From Axinella damicornis (lineage: Eukaryota; Porifera; Demospongiae; Axinellida; Axinellidae): a stretch of 64,000 nt of DNA. Shown one piece after another: positions 9,779 to 19,420 of this stretch. The first letter of the stretch is position 1, and the number at the start of each line of letters is the position of its first letter. The DNA lies in assembly GCA_963931865.1 (NCBI GenBank), contig OZ007506.1:20320100-20384099 (forward strand), written 5' to 3'. The notes under the pieces were generated by a model, which worked only from the letters and a program-made list of their open reading frames with translations, made no database searches and was not told the DNA's origin. Position numbers and translations under genes: made by a program.

Positions 9779-10620
9779 TACTCAAGGGTTAGGGTATTTG
9801 CATAAGACAACCTACAAAGGCAACTGGCCCAGATCATCTCACTGGAACATCTGCAAGGTGGGTAGCTACAACTGGTTGTCATGGAAATTTCAAGCCCTTG
9901 ATGGCAGCAGGCCCCCTCACAGATGTTTAGTGGTTATGATCTGCATGGTAAATCTTGTAGATAATTGAGCCAGCTTCCTTTCAAGTCCTTATATGTAATT
10001 GTTCCCCTTCCTCTAACCTCTGCCTCCAGCTTGTCTGCAAACAGGGTAGCTTGTACCATAGTGCGTGGGCGTTTGATAGGCACCACCACAGTGGACAAAT
10101 CCCATGTACACTAAGCGGGTGCCTTTGAAGCCAGGGTACCTTTGAAGCCAGGGTACGTGGGGGCTCCATTGCATGGCAACTGTGGTTTTCTTCTCAAAAC
10201 TAATTATCAATAAATACATTTCAGTGGAGTACAAAACATACACAAATACCCACTCAGTCAAAAATCAGCCTAGACAAGGATACACTAATGCCCCAAAAGT
10301 TTAATTCAATAGTCATAAAGCAGCTTGTTGCATGATACCCTACAAGTTCAAAGGTACTGCTATGCCTATAATTATGGCACTGACCACAATGCCAGTATTG
10401 GCACCTCATCATGCAACAAACTAGTTATTGCATGAGTGCGCGGGCTATACGTCATAATACCGGGTATTGGCACTCGCCCTCGGGCCTGCGGCCCTCGGGC
10501 TCGATGCCAATATTCGACGTATAGCCCTTGCACCCATGCAATAACTAGTACTTACAAAAGGATTTACTGTCTGTACCATACATGAAGTTAGAACTTGTCA
10601 AAGTTCTCTAGATTACCTGC
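9779..10620. repeat. Segmental duplication, copy 1 (interrupted)
   Basis: From CTCAAGGGTTAGGGTA onward this block is closely similar to 11152-11745, in the same orientation about 1.37 kb away. Relative to copy 2 it contains an extra 224 bp at 10327-10550. A short internal repeat (CCTTTGAAGCCAGGGTAC twice) is present only here. Confidence 0.8.
10327..10550. mobile_element. Insertion of two adjacent hairpin units in duplication copy 1
   Basis: Copy 2 (around 11670) reads straight through GCAGCTTACAAAAGG, whereas here the sequence is split, with CTT on both sides (10324-10326 and 10551-10553). The insert consists of a unit bounded by GTTGCATGAT and ATCATGCAAC (10327-10417) and a second, near-perfect hairpin bounded by CTAGTTATTGCATG and CATGCAATAACTAG (10421-10549). 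Confidence 0.7.
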
Positions 10621-11141
10621 ACTGAGTCCAAAATTATACATACTAGAACGAATTGGTATACTTTTTCCGTCTGCTGAGTGACATTGTTTCTGCCATGCTG
10701 AGCAGCGTGGTTGCCTCTTGAACGGATTAGTTGCCAGCAGCTCTGGTGAGTTAAAACGCTAAAATTAATACTCGCCAAATCCGCTACATGCCCAATTCGC
10801 TAAAATTAGTACTCGCAAATAATAGTGACCTAAGGTACCTTGGTTGCAGACAAGCTGCAGACATGAAGTTAGAACTTGTCAAAGTTCTCTAGATTACCTG
10901 CACTGAGTCCAAAATTATACATACTAGAACGAATTGGTATACTTTTTCCGTCTGCTGAGTGACATTGTTTCTGCCATGCTGAGCAGCGTGGTTGCCTCTT
11001 GAACGGATTAGTTGCCAGCAGCTCTGGTGAGTTAAAACGCTAAAATTAATACTCGCCAAATCCGCTACATGCCCAATTCGCTAAAATTAGTACTCGCAAA
11101 TAATAGTGACCTAAGGTACCTTGGTTGCAGACAAGCTGCAG
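10580..11141. repeat. 281-bp tandem duplication
   Basis: ACATGAAGTTAGAACTTG recurs at 10580 and 10861, and the intervening 281 bp appear identical. A third, truncated copy begins at 11700. Each unit contains a short segment (GTCTGCTGAGTGACATTG) that also occurs at the 5' end of the Cys-rich remnant at ~13455, so the duplicated DNA includes the start of that gene family. Confidence 0.85.
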
Positions 11142-11151
11142 ACAGTGGTTA

Positions 11152-11745
11152 TACTCAAGGGTTAGGGTAATTGCATAGGACAACCTACAAAGGCAACTGG
11201 CCCAGATCATCTCACTGGAACATCTGCAAGGTCAGTAGCTACAACTGGTTGTCATGGAAATTTCAAGCCCTTGATGGCAGCAGGTCCCTCACAGATGTTT
11301 ACATGTAGTGGTTAAGATCTGCATGGTAAATCTTGTAAATAATTGGGCCAGCTTCCTTTCAAGTCCTTATGTAATTGTTCTCCCTTCCTCTAACCTCTGC
11401 CTCCAGCTTGTCTGCAAACAGGGTACATGTAGCTTGTACCATAGTGTGTGGGCGTTTGAAAGGCACCACCACAGTGGACAAATCCCATGTACACTAAGCG
11501 GTGCCTTTGAAGCCAGGGTACGTGGGGGCTCCATGGCAACTGTGGTTTTCTTCTCAAAACTAATTATCAAAAAATACATTTCAGTGGAGTACAAAACACC
11601 CACTCAGTCAAAAAGCAGCGTACACAAGGCTACACTAATGCCCCAAAAGTTTCCAAAAGTCAAAAAGCAGCTTACAAAAGGATTTACTGTCTGTACCATA
11701 CATGAAGTTAGAACTTGTCAAAGTTCTCTAGATTACCTGCACTGA
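11152..11745. repeat. Segmental duplication, copy 2
   Basis: Homologous to 9779-10620 without the 224-bp insertion. Its right part overlaps the 3' end of the Crypton-like remnant on the minus strand. Confidence 0.8.
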
Positions 11746-12430
11746 GTCCAAAATTATACATGCTAGAACGGTGGAAACTTCCAGAGGTCATAACTGGGCC
11801 AGTGTAGACATTAACTGAACACCCACTGAAGTTCAAGGATAGAGGAGCAAACTGAGAACACATATCTCCAATACCTATACCACGAGCCAGAGGATGTGCG
11901 ACTATCGGTTCAGAGTTGGTTGAATTGCGAGGGACTACTGCTGTTGAATTACTGATGGGGGTACCTGCTACCGTCTCACTTCGATCGTGAAAAGCGAGAG
12001 CCACTTAGACAGACGCTCAGCATCTTCGGTTTCCAGTATATTCTTAGGACACTGGACTCTTGGCGAGAGCTTGTTTCTCCCCTCATCCATTGCATGAATG
12101 TTGTTAAAGCCCACTGCTCATTCTTCTTCGTGTTCTTTGGGATTACTCCTTTCGATTTTTCTGTCAATTCTTCTTCGCTAGTTAATACTGCAACCGCGTA
12201 CATGCGCTCTTCGGCCTTTAATTCAGTGGTTCAAGGTCGTCATCAGAATCATTCCAGTCGTTCATTCCAAGGTCAAAGCTTTCTTTGATTCGCTTTTTTG
12301 TCAAAGGAGATGGTGGAAACTTGACCTTTTCCAACAAACTAGGTACAACCATTGCTACTAGCAAACTGACACACTGGATGAAATACCTACATAATTGACA
12401 ATTAGCGTGTATTATAAAACTATGGTACAA
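11708..12430 (-). pseudogene. Crypton/ZMYM2-like (DUF3504-type) remnant lacking its core
   Basis: Reading 12430 to 11708, three overlapping frames are needed. The first carries KKRIKESFDLGMNDW. The second carries VIPKNTKKNEQWALTTFMQW, which resembles the N-terminal helical domain of Crypton-derived tyrosine-recombinase-like proteins. After a one-base shift the next frame reads CPKNILETEDAERLSKWL. It then runs directly into a Ser/Asn-rich C-terminal tail (ANFSGC-type motif LNFSGCSVNVYTG). The catalytic middle of the family is absent. At least two frameshifts and an internal deletion make it a pseudogene. The family call is by pattern memory and could be another KIAA1958-like protein. Confidence 0.5.
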
Positions 12431-12444
12431 GTCGGGCTAGTCAG

Positions 12445-12578
12445 CTGTACCAGGGTTTCTAGGGTGTATGATTTGTACCCTTCGTGCAGTTTTATGTATT
12501 CCCTCGGGCTGTGCCCTCGGGAATACATAAAACTGCATTCAGGGTACAAATCCCTTACACCCTAGAAACCCTGGTACA
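12445..12578. repeat. Hairpin element, 134 bp
   Basis: TGTACCAGGGTTTCTAGGG at the left pairs with the reverse complement ending at 12578. Pairing continues through GGGTACAAAT and TGCAGTTTTATGTATTCCC to a GC-rich loop CTCGGGCTGTGCCCTCGG. It is almost entirely self-complementary and lies between two gene remnants. Confidence 0.85.
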
Positions 12579-12773
12579 ACTATCACTTGTCTGCAAACAG
12601 GGTAACCACTCTGTGGGTAAAACAACTGATTTGGTTTTTCAGTGCCCTGTTTTGAGTGAATACAGTTGTGAGCAATACTGCATGTTGATGTAATATCTCT
12701 GCTCCTACTCTTTGTACTGCCACAACTACTGCCAACTTCAATAGGGTGCTGTCACTGAGAGTTACTGTACTGT

Positions 12774-13469
12774 CTACCCCTCCTTTTGTGTCTGAAAGTT
12801 GCTCAGTTTAAGTTCAAGGTCCTCTTCTGATTTTGACTGCTCCATGGCCATCAGATGTTTGTGAAATTTGTAGCAAGTATCGCAAATACAGTCACTGTCT
12901 GTTATGTTGTGATCACATCCACAGTGTCTTTGTAAGTACCTGTTCACAAACTCAGGGTTTGGACACTTGCGTTTGAAGTGCTGTTTTCTGTTTGGTTTTC
13001 TGCCACAAGCAGCACATTGTGAGTTAATGCTCTATAAAATTGCTGGTAGTGTCGTGGACACAAGTGAGTGGAGTTGCTCCCATCTCATGATCTCTTTGAA
13101 TCTCTTGCCCCAACAATAACTGTAACTGTGTCGGGGGAAGCAGCATTGCTGCATATATAGTATCAATTTCCTTGCAGTTGACTACATAGCACTGTGTTGC
13201 TACCCTGCTAGTACGTCGCCCACCCTTCCATACAGGTACATACTCAGAACTGTGGCTATATGCTTACGAAGGTCTTCAGCACTACAGCGACAAATACAGC
13301 CAGTATGGCCAAACTGCTGGATGGCCAACAAACACCTCACTAGCTCTTCTTGCATATTTGGAATATGTGTATAGGTGGACTGGGACTTTTGGCGGAGACA
13401 GCATGGTCCACACAACTTTCCAGGATGAATTATGGATGATGGTGTACTTTTCCGTCTGCTGAGTGACAT
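12774..13469 (-). pseudogene. Cys/His-rich protein remnant with frameshifts
   Basis: The ORF from ATG 13469 begins MSLSRRKSTPSS and contains a Cys-rich patch and HTGCICRCSAEDLRKH. After a frameshift a second frame continues with VPVWKGG and CYVVNC...TPLTCVH. After another one-base shift, 13031-12774 carries CAACGRKPNRKQHFKRKCP, HCGCDH and CICDTCYKFH, then ends in a stop. Order and spacing of the cysteine pairs suggest one zinc-binding protein of a type common in sponge and cnidarian genomes, whose function I do not know. An intron ending at TTTTATAG/13031 could replace one frameshift, but the frames join better as a 1-bp insertion. Confidence 0.5.
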
Positions 13470-14009
13470 TGTTTCTGTATTGGGTCCTGAGTTCTTGTAT
13501 TATAGGAATACTGTATCTCATACCAATTTCCTTAAGTCTTCTGTTGCTATCATAACTCAGACACATGGCAGGCGGATGCTGACCTTTGATATGAGGTATC
13601 CTACATAATTATGCGCATTTTGCACTAATTGTTTTGGCATGCTCCGGATCGAGCGGTACAGGTTAGCCACCTAGCCAATACACATAGCTAAATAAGACAT
13701 TCTTGGTGTCAATGGGCCAGAATTAGGAAGCTGCCTACGATTTTCTCTGAACGATGCACGTGTAGCTACATTCAATGTCATGCATGAGACGGTACAAAAT
13801 TTAATAGTAATTCTGAACAATATAGAGAATGCATTTCGGCTGGGACACAAAAACAAAATACTATTAATATGTAGGGCAATGCATCAGGACCAGAATGATA
13901 TACAATTTGTGTACAAAAAGCTTGGAAATCAAAAGCGTGCAGCTCTTTCACCCAAGTGGTAAACCATAATTTATGGAACTTTGAGTATCCTTACAAATGC
14001 TAACAGCCC
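13470..14009. other. No recognised feature
   Basis: AT-rich sequence between the Cys-rich remnant and the left arm of the inverted duplication. Small ORFs show no family resemblance. Confidence 0.5.
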
Positions 14010-14372
14010 TTGAACGATGGGAGGAATGAGAAACTCTGGAGCATTAATCAAACAATTAACCTGCTGCATTGAACACGTAGTAACAGTGAAAACTGCATTC
14101 CATTTGCTCTTTCCTACAACGAGGGAGGGAGATTATATTCCTGGTGTTCTGTAACGGGACAACTATATAGCCTTTAAATGCAGCTAGATTGAATCAGATA
14201 ATATTATCCCGTGATCATGCATAACTTGTGTATGACCATTCTCTCCATTGAAAGAAATAATTATCTTTTACAAAATCATAAACAAAACCCAAATGTGTCT
14301 ATCAAGGAAACTTTTACAATCACAACCCAAATATCTCCCCAGTTCATGTCAAGAAATTTCCATAGTTCATTA

Positions 14373-15113
14373 TCAAGGAAAGCTATAAACCTGCTGAACA
14401 TCCATAATGAATGCGGTTGGAGTGAATCCATTCTTGTAGACGGTTTGAACTCTCCCCGTTCCCAGTTGGCGGTTGTAAAGTACAAACTCTTCAACAAACC
14501 ACCCTTCGACTGGCAAGGTGCGTCCTGGAACGTTCGACTGAGCTTGGAATAGTATGCTCTGCTGAGCGCAGGTATTAAGAGTTAGATAGCCATAATTCAC
14601 AGAGTCATCTGCTTGGACCGGTTTTCCTTCCTCACCACCGTATACCCCAAACAAGGTCATATCACCAGTGAAAGTCGCTTCAAAGCCACCTGCACCAATA
14701 GTGTAGCATTTTGTGTTGGTGTTTCCAGTCACTAACCAGCGATTTTCAACTGCGGTAAAACTAAATGGGAATAAATACCTCTTAAATCGGAATGTTGCAT
14801 TCCCAAGAATTCGCTCCCCCCGCTCATCTGGCACTGCAGTAGAGAAGTTAAGACCAAATTGTGTGGTGAAATGTTGAAGTGTGCTCGCCAGTTCTCGCTC
14901 TATCTCTGCGTCAGTGAAGCGCAGTGTTTCTCTGTAGTACGTGAAGTTAGGATCAGGCACCATGAATTGTGTCGTATTGAGTGGAACTGAGAGAGTTGTT
15001 ATTCCTGCAAAGACTGCCTGAAAGGGTGTGGAGCAGGATTGGGCAGCAGCGTTGTGGAGCGTAAGGAGGCACCCACACAAGATGGTAGCTCGAATCCAAG
15101 TGGCACACAGCAT
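14373..15113 (-). CDS. Secreted protein of unknown function, copy 1
   Basis: The 246-residue single-exon ORF starts with a clear signal peptide (hydrophobic stretch to AAAQ, residues 1-25), so the product should be exported. The mature part has three cysteines (27, 136, 182) and four N-glycosylation sequons (46, 56, 89, 105). It is rich in short beta-like segments with FRFKRYLFPFSF and GDMTLFGVYGG. I do not recognise the fold and assign no function. The ATG directly follows a good splice-acceptor sequence (TTTTCCTTATACAG), so a 5' UTR or short upstream coding exon may exist. The paralogue at 59188-59928 differs at 20 residues, several conservative, and both frames are intact, which argues for selection on both. 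Confidence 0.75.
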   Translation of the reverse strand: MLCATWIRATILCGCLLTLHNAAAQSCSTPFQAVFAGITTLSVPLNTTQFMVPDPNFTYYRETLRFTDAEIERELASTLQHFTTQFGLNFSTAVPDERGERILGNATFRFKRYLFPFSFTAVENRWLVTGNTNTKCYTIGAGGFEATFTGDMTLFGVYGGEEGKPVQADDSVNYGYLTLNTCAQQSILFQAQSNVPGRTLPVEGWFVEEFVLYNRQLGTGRVQTVYKNGFTPTAFIMDVQQVYSFP

Positions 15114-15424
15114 CTGTATAAGGAAAAGTTAAGATCAGCTCTGACAACAAATATAGCAGTAGCCACTTGATACAATGACTAGATTGTCATCACCCGACTT
15201 CCCTTCTGGATGGCTAGAAATGGTCTACATCAGTTCACTGACAAGACCAGTGAACAAAGAGTAGGGACTATACATGTAACTCAAGAAATTAAACTGAAAC
15301 TAACTGCTGCTATCACTTTGGTGTCACTGCTACGGCTACCTAACCCCGTGTTTTCAATGCACTAGTCCAGAAGTGTTCCGACGTAGCTTAAACACTCATT
15401 GAAATAGTGTATAGAGGGTATCTC

Positions 15425-15718
15425 AACCCTAACACTAACCCTAACACTAACCCTAACCCTTCCCCTAACCCCAACTGTCATGATCAGACTGTCAGACCAA
15501 TACCCCTAACCCTTCCCTATAACCCCAACTGTCATGATCAGACTGTCAGACCAATACCCCTAACCCTTCCCTATAACCCCAACTGTCATGATCAGACTGT
15601 CAGACCAATACCCCTAACCCTTCCCTATAACCCCAACTGTCATGATCAGACTGTCAGACCAATACCCCTAACCCTTCCCTATAACCCCAACTGTCATGAT
15701 CAGACTGTCAGACCAATA
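15425..15718. repeat. Telomere-like hexamers leading into a 54-bp minisatellite (5 copies)
   Basis: CTAACACTAACCCTAACACT-type runs at 15425-15465 resemble the animal telomere motif (TTAGGG on the other strand). They are followed by units starting CATGATCAGACTGTCAGACC at 15479, 15533, 15587, 15641 and 15695, exactly 54 bp apart. The corresponding right-arm array has a 47-bp unit. An in-frame ORF (15407-15721) is only a translation of the repeat. Confidence 0.9.
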
Positions 15719-16109
15719 TAGCCCTATCATTTGCATGTAAAGCTTTGTGCTCTGGCTTCCCCTCAAAACATGAAAATTTGCATTTGCGAAAAGTAGTAAA
15801 GAAATACTCATGACACTTTTAATCAGGATTGTGATTCCTTGGCTAAGTATAAAGTCTGATTAGAATCTAGATTCTAGTCCCCATTGGAACCCACATCAGG
15901 AGGCAGTGATTATAGCTGTTCAGTTAACAAGGCATGAATACCCTAAATAAGTAAACATTGAAGTTTGAGTGCAGGCAGATTTTAATCCGGATTCTTATCA
16001 GGGCTATGACGAAGTAACAACACACAACAACGCTAAGACTAGACGTCACTGTATGTGCACATGAAGAGGGAAAATGTTTCAGAAGTATTGTCAAAACACA
16101 ATTTGATAT

Positions 16110-16597
16110 TGAGTTGGCTAACAATCAGTGTTGTTGTCAATTATTTCTTATTGTAATCATTACATTATTGGGTAAGAGTACACAAAACAGTTGCATTACA
16201 AATTAACTATAAAGAATATGATTTTGTAATCATTACATGATAAATTAGTGTTCAAATTTTAGGATTAATTACTATTCAATTACTACAGTAGGAAAAATGT
16301 AATCGTTAAGTAATTGGTAATTGGAAACTGGAGATGGTACTAGTAAACTTCTCCTGACAGAATGTACAACAGGATATACAAATACTGCATGCAAAGTAAT
16401 TTTGAGGTAATTGTGTATTTAACTACTAGTTTAGCTAACTTAGGAATTACTTACACTACATATGATTCCTGGGAAAGCAGGTAATGATTATTAATTACAG
16501 TTCTGGCATTTAGTCCATGATTACAACTAACAATGCTCCTTTTAGTATACAACTACTAGAATATAACTACAAAGCAAACAAGCTTCAGGACATATGA
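16110..16597. other. AT-rich stretch without counterpart in the right arm
   Basis: The sequence is dominated by TAATCATTACAT-like words and has no credible ORF. It interrupts the inverted homology and may be a decayed insertion. Confidence 0.5.
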
Positions 16598-16640
16598 CAT
16601 ACCTTTGCAAACTGAAAATCTGGATTCTGATGCCTGCTAT

Positions 16641-16884
16641 AATTGAAGGCCTCCGGTCAAAAACGGAATTAAAACGTTTTCTAGTTTCCGGAGATATACG
16701 GACGTTGAAAAATAATTGTACCGTGAATTTAGAATACGATGTTTACGCACGATTGTACGAAGATACTTGCGTGATTTCTACTTGCAGCCGCTGAACGTGA
16801 GTCAATGTACGGTTGCTTAGTAGTCCAATCTCAACTTCCACCCGGAAGCGTTTTACTCTCCTTTTTGACCGGAGCCCTTCAATT
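16641..16884. mobile_element. Element with CTCCGGTCAAAAA inverted repeats, left arm only
   Basis: AATTGAAGGCCTCCGGTCAA at the left is mirrored by TTTTGACCGGAGCCCTTCAATT at the right, with TTTTAC/GTAAAA-type pairing further in. The right arm of the inverted duplication reads through this point (near 55820), so the element is absent there. The target duplication is short (TA or TAT), compatible with a Tc1/mariner-type MITE. Confidence 0.7.
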
Positions 16885-17139
16885 TTATATCTAACCTCAA
16901 ACTGCCCAGTAAATCTGCCCCAGGGTGGTTTGGAGTGGATTTTGTATAGCTACATTGAAGCCATAACCTAGATAATGACACCAAAGGAATTAAAGCTACA
17001 CCAGCCAGGTGGCAGCTGTTGTTATGATAAAGGAAACCAAATTATTCACTCACTAATGCCCACCCACATAACCAAGTTAGTATTGCATGCTTGGTGTTGT
17101 GGGAATTCAAAGTCACTTTCAAGAGAACGGCCAGCCAAA

Positions 17140-17831
17140 TCTTTCGGTTTTCATCATAGCTGACGAAGGAGGGTGTAGGTACAGAGACTATGCAAGCTCA
17201 ACCATTGACAACGGAACAAGAAGTGGTGCCTAGGCATTTTTTTGTTGTGTACTGCATGGTTGGGGTCTCCGTCTTTTGGTACAACTGCAAACTCTTTGGC
17301 CTCAAGGTGTGGATCCCCCACCAAAACGTGAGCCTTTGCTGGAGTGTTAGAAGCTGCCGCCTCTTCAAGGTGTGGACCCCCCACCAAAACGTGAGCCTTT
17401 GTTGGAGTGTTGGAAGCCACCGCCACCTCAAGGTGTGCCAGGATATGGATGTCTCGAAGGAGAACCATCCGTCAGGATTCCAGAACCGGCTGCCTGTTGT
17501 TTTCAAAAATTTAACTTTGGATGATGTTAAGCGCTATTATGGGTTGAAAATTTCGTGGGTGGAAAATTTCATGACTTGTCGATGAGTCACGAAAATAACG
17601 AAAATTGGCACCCCACGAAAATAACGTTAACCCGCTAGCTATACTGTAAGTGCTTGACCATCTGATCTATCCATTCTGATCGACCTATCTATTCTGATGT
17701 GATTCACCATCAAGTATCCACTCTCATGTCATATTTTGTCTTGTTTCAATAGCACACTTCTTTATATCACCTCAAACATACTAACCGCTTAGTATGTTTA
17801 TACTAAGCTACCTGAACTAACCGGTGACTTC
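17140..17831. repeat. 63-bp tandem repeat in an uncharacterised open frame
   Basis: CCACCAAAACGTGAGCCTTTG recurs at 17318 and 17381, 63 bp apart, so a minus-strand frame (17154-17468) carries a 21-residue repeat (two and a partial copy, core ASNTPxKAHVLVG). The repeat length preserves both overlapping minus frames, so coding status is undecided. The rest of the interval to 17831 shows only short CGAAAATAACG-like repeats near 17590-17630. Confidence 0.5.
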
Positions 17832-18328
17832 GGGCCTCTTTATTCACTGGACTGGACTGGAGTGGACTGGACTCACCCAAAAACTTGTAAAATGCTTTTT
17901 TCAGTGTAGGACAGAAGAAGCATACTTACACTAAAGTTGCTTGCATAGCCTGCTTTCGTGTCTTTCCTCGAGTCGGTAGAGGTCAAAGGTCACGTGCATA
18001 TTAATGAGCTTCAATGAAGAGCATTAAATTTTATTTACAGCAGACATCGAACTCCAGCCTTTTGCTGAAGCATAGAAAACAGACATAATAATTCCTCTAT
18101 CATCCACGACTGACTGAAGCGCTTTTTGCTGAAGCTTATTAAATATGCACGTGACCTTTGACCTCTACCGACTCAAGGAAAGACACGAAAGCAGGCTATG
18201 GAAGCAACTTTAGTGAAGAAATAAGTATGCTTAGCTTCTGTCCTACACTGAAAAAGGCATTTTACAGATTTTTGGGTGAGTCCAGTCCACTCCAGTCCAG
18301 TCCACCAGTCCAGTGAATAAAGACGCCC
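17832..18328. mobile_element. 497-bp foldback MITE with 9-bp target duplication (MULE-like)
   Basis: Perfect 9-bp direct repeats GGTGACTTC (17823-17831 and 18329-18337) flank ends GGGCCTCTTTATTCACTGG and CCAGTGAATAAAGACGCCC. The inverted repeats extend about 175 bp, including a CTGGA-rich stretch and a block with GACCTCTACCGACTC. A loop of about 120 bp lies between them. The 9-bp duplication points to Mutator-type transposition. Confidence 0.85.
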
Positions 18329-18412
18329 GGTGACTTCAAAGCGCAAGCGTGTTCTAGCTCTGAACTACGCGGAAAACTTCAAAGGAAAAAGCTTATTAAT
18401 TAGGCCGAGGTT

Positions 18413-18476
18413 ATTGACACCGATCGTCGGTGTCAACAATCGCCACAAATCAGCTATTGACACCGATTCGGTGTCA
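18413..18476. repeat. Paired TTGACACCGA dyads
   Basis: Two perfect dyads, TTGACACCGA-3 nt-TCGGTGTCAA and TTGACACCGA-1 nt-TCGGTGTCAA, are followed by a half-site at ~18499. The right arm has a full dyad at ~55439-55461 and a partial one at ~55410-55418. They could be binding sites or remnants of tiny palindromic insertions. Confidence 0.6.
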
Positions 18477-18479
18477 ACA

Positions 18480-19082
18480 ATCGCCACAAATCGTCTATTG
18501 ACACCGACCAACGATTCATTTCACCTTTTGAGTGCTGAGATGCGTCGACGCGGTACGCACGCTAGCCTGGACTTCCTCTGCGATGGTTCCGCGCTGATCG
18601 TGCTCAGCTTGCTTGTTTCTGCTGGCACGGGCAGCGTACTGATGAGATTCACAATGGTATGCAGGAATGTTCGGGGAGTATACGATGCTACCGTACCGTA
18701 CTGTCGCTAACGGCCTATAGGCCTCGCGACCCAGCACGGAAGTGCTTCGCGCATGGGTAGACTACTCTGAGCCATAGATGTTTACACAACATGTAGATGT
18801 TTACACAACATGTACATGAAAATGCAGGTCAATAAGAATAAAACAGTTCATGTGTCTTTACATGTAATACACCTCCATTCTTCAGGTAACACAGCATCTT
18901 GTTCTAGTCCTATACACAGTTAAAGTGGTACCATTTCATGCACTCCGAGCATTGTACCATGCTGTCTCCTGTGTGCGGAAGGGGCAATATACTTTCTTCA
19001 TTACTACCGAGTGTGGAAAAGGATCAACATCCTTGCCTTCAGACAATGAAGAAAGTGTGACCTGAACTGTGCTTGGAACCAC
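18480..19082. other. No recognised gene
   Basis: A 19-bp tandem doublet (GATGTTTACACAACATGTA) lies at 18778-18815, and a short GC-rich dyad GGCCTATAGGCC near 18712. Overlapping ORFs on both strands at 18330-18737 have no family resemblance. Confidence 0.5.
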
Positions 19083-19420
19083 CTACTTGCTGTTGCACCT
19101 CAGGAAAAGGTGAGATAGATGTAGGTTTGATGCAGGTTCAGCAATGAAGCTATCACTCCTTAGTACTGAGTGGGATGTCTCCAGTGTGCACACTGTGATA
19201 AACCTGCTGTTCTTCTTCGTCACACAGATCCAGTGGGAATGGTGACAGTTCAATAGCTGCACAAAGTCAACATCGTGCACTTGAAATGTGCATGTATCAC
19301 TCCCCAACATCTTGTAGCCCTGATTCATTAGGGAACTTTTCCTTCGTCAAGGTTTGCCCAGCATTGATTAATCTCTCAATAATAAAGTCTTCAGAATAAC
19401 AACATCAGACTGCAGGAGTT
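19083..19420 (-). pseudogene. Ulp1/C48-like cysteine protease fragment
   Basis: Reading 19420 to 19083, one frame gives LINAGQTLTKEKFPNESGLQD, and after a frameshift another gives FQVHDVDFVQLLN followed by HHSHWICVTKK. The HW pair in a VQLL...HWI context matches the catalytic-histidine region of Ulp1-like proteases found repeatedly in invertebrate genomes. A stop and a frameshift separate the parts, and no Asp/Cys region was seen downstream, so this is a decayed fragment. Confidence 0.5.

Larger units (their letters stand above)
14010..18475. repeat. Left arm of a large inverted duplication flanking the tandem array
   Basis: Blocks of this arm match the reverse complement of 55400-60300 in consistent order. 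~14010-16110 (secreted-protein gene, its flanks and a minisatellite) matches ~57780-60300. 16598-17140 matches ~55545-55855. The dyad-rich 18405-18475 matches ~55403-55472. Homology is broken by arm-specific insertions, such as 16641-16884 and 17832-18328 here, and by 16140-16590 and 17140-17831, which have no counterpart. The gene copies are about 92% identical at protein level, so the duplication is not an assembly mirror. Confidence 0.8.

Noticed and set aside
15407..15721. 104-residue Pro/Asn-rich ORF
   Set aside because: It is the 54-bp minisatellite read in one frame (54 is a multiple of 3); there is no counterpart in the 47-bp right-arm array.
18330..18710. 126-residue ORF beginning with a basic stretch, considered as a pogo/CENP-B-type start
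   Set aside because: It starts at GTG inside the target duplication of the adjacent element, runs through the dyad repeats and has no further family motifs.
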